Source of the DNA: Bacteroidales bacterium
GTDB lineage: Bacteria > Bacteroidota > Bacteroidia > Bacteroidales > JAAUTT01
Assembly (NCBI GenBank): GCA_012031335.1
Contig: JAAUTT010000104.1
Coordinates: forward strand, 1 to 9,592
Direction: 5' to 3'
DNA length: 9,592 nucleotides
The notes below the pieces were generated by a model. The model did no database searches and was not told where the DNA came from. It saw only the letters and a list, made by a program, of their open reading frames with translations. Both the position numbers and the translations under genes were made by a program. Below, piece by piece: positions 7,781-9,592 of this stretch; positions within the stretch are counted from its first letter, which is position 1; each line of letters opens with the position of its first letter.

Positions 7781-8510
7781 TTAGTTATTGGGTACTTCAT
7801 TTTCATCAGCATTCGTATCGATGGAAATCAGTTCAACTTCAAATATTAAGGCAGAATTTGGTCCGATAGGACTTCCCTGCATGGAGTTTTCGCCATATGC
7901 CAGGGTTGAAGGTACGTATACCATCCATTTTGCGCCCGGTTTCATGAGTTGAAGAGCCTCTTTCCAGCCCTCAATTACATCGCTCACACCAAATTGTGCA
8001 GGTTCACCGCGATCGTATGAGCTGTCGAATTGTTTTCCGTCAATTAAAGAACCTTTATAATGCACTGTAACACGACTTTCGGCTTTGGGAGATTCTCCCG
8101 AACCTTCTTTAATAATTTTATACTGCAGGCCGCTGGGAAGTTCAACTACTCCGGGCTCCTTCTTATTCTTTTCCAAAAAAGCTTTTCCATCAGTAAGATT
8201 TTTTCTCTGCTTTTTTCTTTTCCATACCGGTAACTGCCTTCTGAACCAGTTCATTTGCCTGTTCAGGTTTCATCAGGGTATCCTGAGCCAAAAGGGCATC
8301 TTCAATAGCACGGGAGAATACTTTAATATTCAGGTCTTTAAATCCATAATTATGCAAACTCGACCCAAAAAGGGTTCCAATGGCATAACTGACGCTATCC
8401 TGACTTGTTTCCAGTTTTACCGGCTTCTGTTTCTTTTTCTGAGCGTTAACTGTTAAAGTCGAAATCCCTATAACAATACCAGTAATAATTATTGTTCTTA
8501 ATTTTATCAT
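7781..8510 (-). CDS. FKBP-type peptidyl-prolyl isomerase, exported (FkpA/FklB-like), frameshifted
   Basis: Two overlapping frames form one FKBP. The first, from ATG 8510, gives a Sec signal peptide (cut likely after 'VNA', about residue 23) without a lipobox cysteine, and the FKBP_N helices ('DSVSYAIGTLFGSSL'). The second holds 'NLTDGKAFLEKNKKEPG' and a complete FKBP domain with canonical residues: 'VTVHYKGSL', 'FDSSYDRGEP', 'VIEGWKEALQLM', 'PSTLAYGE' and 'ALIFEVELI'. The break is in an A-rich coding stretch. Removing one base from the T6 run at 8199-8204 (or from the T6 run at 8211-8216) makes 729 bases, 242 residues, the normal size of FkpA-like proteins. It is the first gene of a two-gene operon with the lipoprotein FKBP. 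FkpA-type proteins are periplasmic proline isomerases and chaperones. All catalytic-pocket residues are present here, unlike in its partner. Confidence 0.9.
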
Positions 8511-8583
8511 AAATTATTTTGTTAGTGTATTATAAATCTGATTATTACCATACTTGTATAATAAAATTCATACTACAAATTTT

Positions 8584-8606
8584 AAAGGCGCTAATATACG
8601 CCTTTT
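8584..8606. terminator. Weak hairpin between the regulatory-domain gene and the FKBP operon
   Basis: AAAGGCG (8584-8590) and CGCCTTT (8599-8605) form a 7-bp stem with an 8-base loop. It lies 76 bases past the stop of the gene ending at 8682 and 74 bases before the FKBP start. On the - strand it is followed by TTT then AAAATTT rather than a clean T tract, so it may be a weak terminator or only a leader hairpin. The rest of 8511-8681 is very AT-rich with no recognisable element. Confidence 0.35.
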
Positions 8607-8681
8607 ATAAATATGGCATTATAAATATTATTATTTGGAACTTATATAAAAGATTAATTATTGGAGGTGCTAACATACTGA

Positions 8682-9480
8682 TTATTTTGTGTTCTGAGTT
8701 TCATCAGTTGCTTTTTCAGGATTATAATTTTTAAAGCATTCGAGAATTCTTTCGGCAATATCAATTTCGGCAGAAGCCACAATAAAAGACTCCGGAATAT
8801 TACAGAATTTAATAAATTTCTCAAGTTCAAGATCCTTCAAGCCGGTAAGTCCTGAAACAATTTCGGGACTAAATTTATGTTTGTACGAAGCAACAATTTT
8901 ATCCTTTTCCTCTTCCCTGGCCAGTTTTCTAAGAGACTTTCCTTCTTTGCTCAGTAACATATAAACTGCTGTTACAGGACTTCCCAATGGAATACTGGCC
9001 TGAGGTTTCAATACCACAATTTTTTCGTTAAATCCCAGGTAGGGGTTTATCTTTTCTTTTGCTTCAGGAAGCGGGGTATTGATTACCTTATATTTAAATT
9101 GCTGGTAAGTACCAAAGCCTTCAATATTTACAGTTTTCAATTCATACGCATGTTCGGCAAGTTCAATGGTTTGAAACCTGGCAATTGTTCCGGGAGCAAC
9201 AACCAATTCCTTATGTAGGTATCCAATTCGGGAATATACCATGGTATCGCCGATGTCTGAATATATTTTGAAATATCCAAGGGAATCGGTATATGTAGAT
9301 TCTCCGGATGTTTGAATTAAAGATCATACAAAAGCTCACAGGAGCTTTTGTGGCAACATTAACAACACGTCCCCATCAGTTGCGTTTTCCTTTGCTGTGC
9401 TTCAATTTTAGGAGTAAAAATGAAAAAAAGAAAAATCAGCGGAAATACTAATTCAAATTTATGTTTTTCGGATGGTTCAT
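8682..9480 (-). CDS. Secreted carboxypeptidase-like regulatory domain protein, several frameshifts
   Basis: The clean part (9242-8682, 186 residues) begins inside a CarboxypepD_reg-like beta-sandwich domain ('MVYSRIGYLHKELVV') and has a C-terminal region with 'SPVTAVYMLLSKEGKSLRKL' and 'FSPEIVSGLTGLKDLELEKF', a tail I recall as common in Bacteroidota proteins of this type but with no assigned role. Reading upstream through three likely single-base errors recovers the rest: the AAA run 9319-9321 (one extra), the CCCC run 9371-9374 (one extra) and the TTTTT run 9464-9468 (one missing). This adds 'SGESTYTDSLGYFKIYSD', 'GRVVNVATKAPVSF', and an N-terminal signal peptide from ATG 9480 ('MNHPKKHKF', a Phe/Leu/Ile core, cut near 'IEAQQ'). 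The net result is 798 bases, 265 residues. The protein is probably periplasmic. The start and the exact error sites are inferred; the C-terminal part is secure. Confidence 0.7.
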
Positions 9481-9487
9481 AAATTGT

Positions 9488-9592
9488 TTAACAGGGATAC
9501 CACACATAAGTAAGCTGATTTGAATTTTCAAATCCAAATGTTGGGCAATTACAAGACTTTAATTTGCGGGGACCTTCGTTAACCTTGGGAGC
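9488..9592 (-). CDS. Possible C-terminal end of an unidentified protein
   Basis: From the right edge of the window the - strand is open for 34 codons to a TAA at 9488-9490, only seven bases before the ATG at 9480. The tail reads 'LKSCNCPTFGFENSNQ' and ends in 'YVWYPC'. The cysteine pattern and tight spacing to the next gene suggest a real gene end, possibly co-transcribed, but 34 open codons can arise by chance. I do not recognise the family. Frame errors nearby further lower confidence. Confidence 0.3.
   Translation of the reverse strand, partial: APKVNEGPRKLKSCNCPTFGFENSNQLTYVWYPC

Noticed and set aside
8085..8456. 123-codon + strand open frame
   Set aside because: It is antisense to the first FKBP, is Phe/Leu-rich because it mirrors a lysine-rich region, and has no family signature.
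9517..9534. Palindrome GATTTGAA-TT-TTCAAATC near the right edge
   Set aside because: It has AT-rich 8-base arms, lies inside the possible gene tail, has no T tract and is not repeated elsewhere in the window; not enough to call an operator or terminator.

Overview
The window looks like chromosomal DNA of a Bacteroidota (Bacteroidetes) member. The support is an AT-rich base composition, A-rich leaders instead of Shine-Dalgarno sites, a TAnnTTTG-type promoter box, and families typical of the phylum: a DUF5020 barrel, a carboxypeptidase-like regulatory domain protein, FKBP peptidyl-prolyl isomerases, and an ABC ATPase / two MacB-like permeases / HlyD adaptor operon. A class- or genus-level call is not possible from the sequence alone.

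Layout: bases 1-854 are on the + strand and hold the C-terminal end of a GntR/UTRA-type regulator followed by a YdcF/DUF218 protein. Everything from 864 to the end is on the - strand. In order of transcription (right to left) it holds: a possible gene tail at the window edge (9488-9592); a secreted carboxypeptidase-regulatory-domain protein (8682-9480); two FKBP-type isomerases in tandem (8510-7781 exported, 7750-7034 lipoprotein) closed by a strong terminator at 6977-7013; a four-gene efflux operon of ATPase, permease, permease and membrane-fusion protein (6816-2468) closed by a second strong terminator at 2407-2436; a TauE/SafE (TSUP) permease (2361-1620); and a Tsx-like DUF5020 outer-membrane protein (1568-864), which meets the YdcF gene tail to tail.

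Functionally this is mostly cell-envelope biology. The ABC operon probably moves a substrate outward through a MacB-type mechanotransmission complex whose TolC-like outer-membrane partner is not in the window. The FKBP pair probably assists folding of exported proteins. No mobile element, CRISPR array, tRNA or rRNA was seen, and no gene-free stretch exceeds about 220 bases.

The outstanding feature is technical or evolutionary rather than a new system. Six genes carry about nine single- or double-base frameshifts, mostly in homopolymer runs, and a tenth small indel may explain why the ATPase reads straight into the first permease. When each run is corrected, the lengths become whole codons and the proteins become full-length family members. 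This points to sequencing or consensus error. Gene decay or transcript slippage are less likely alternatives. I did not find convincing evidence for a previously undescribed system.
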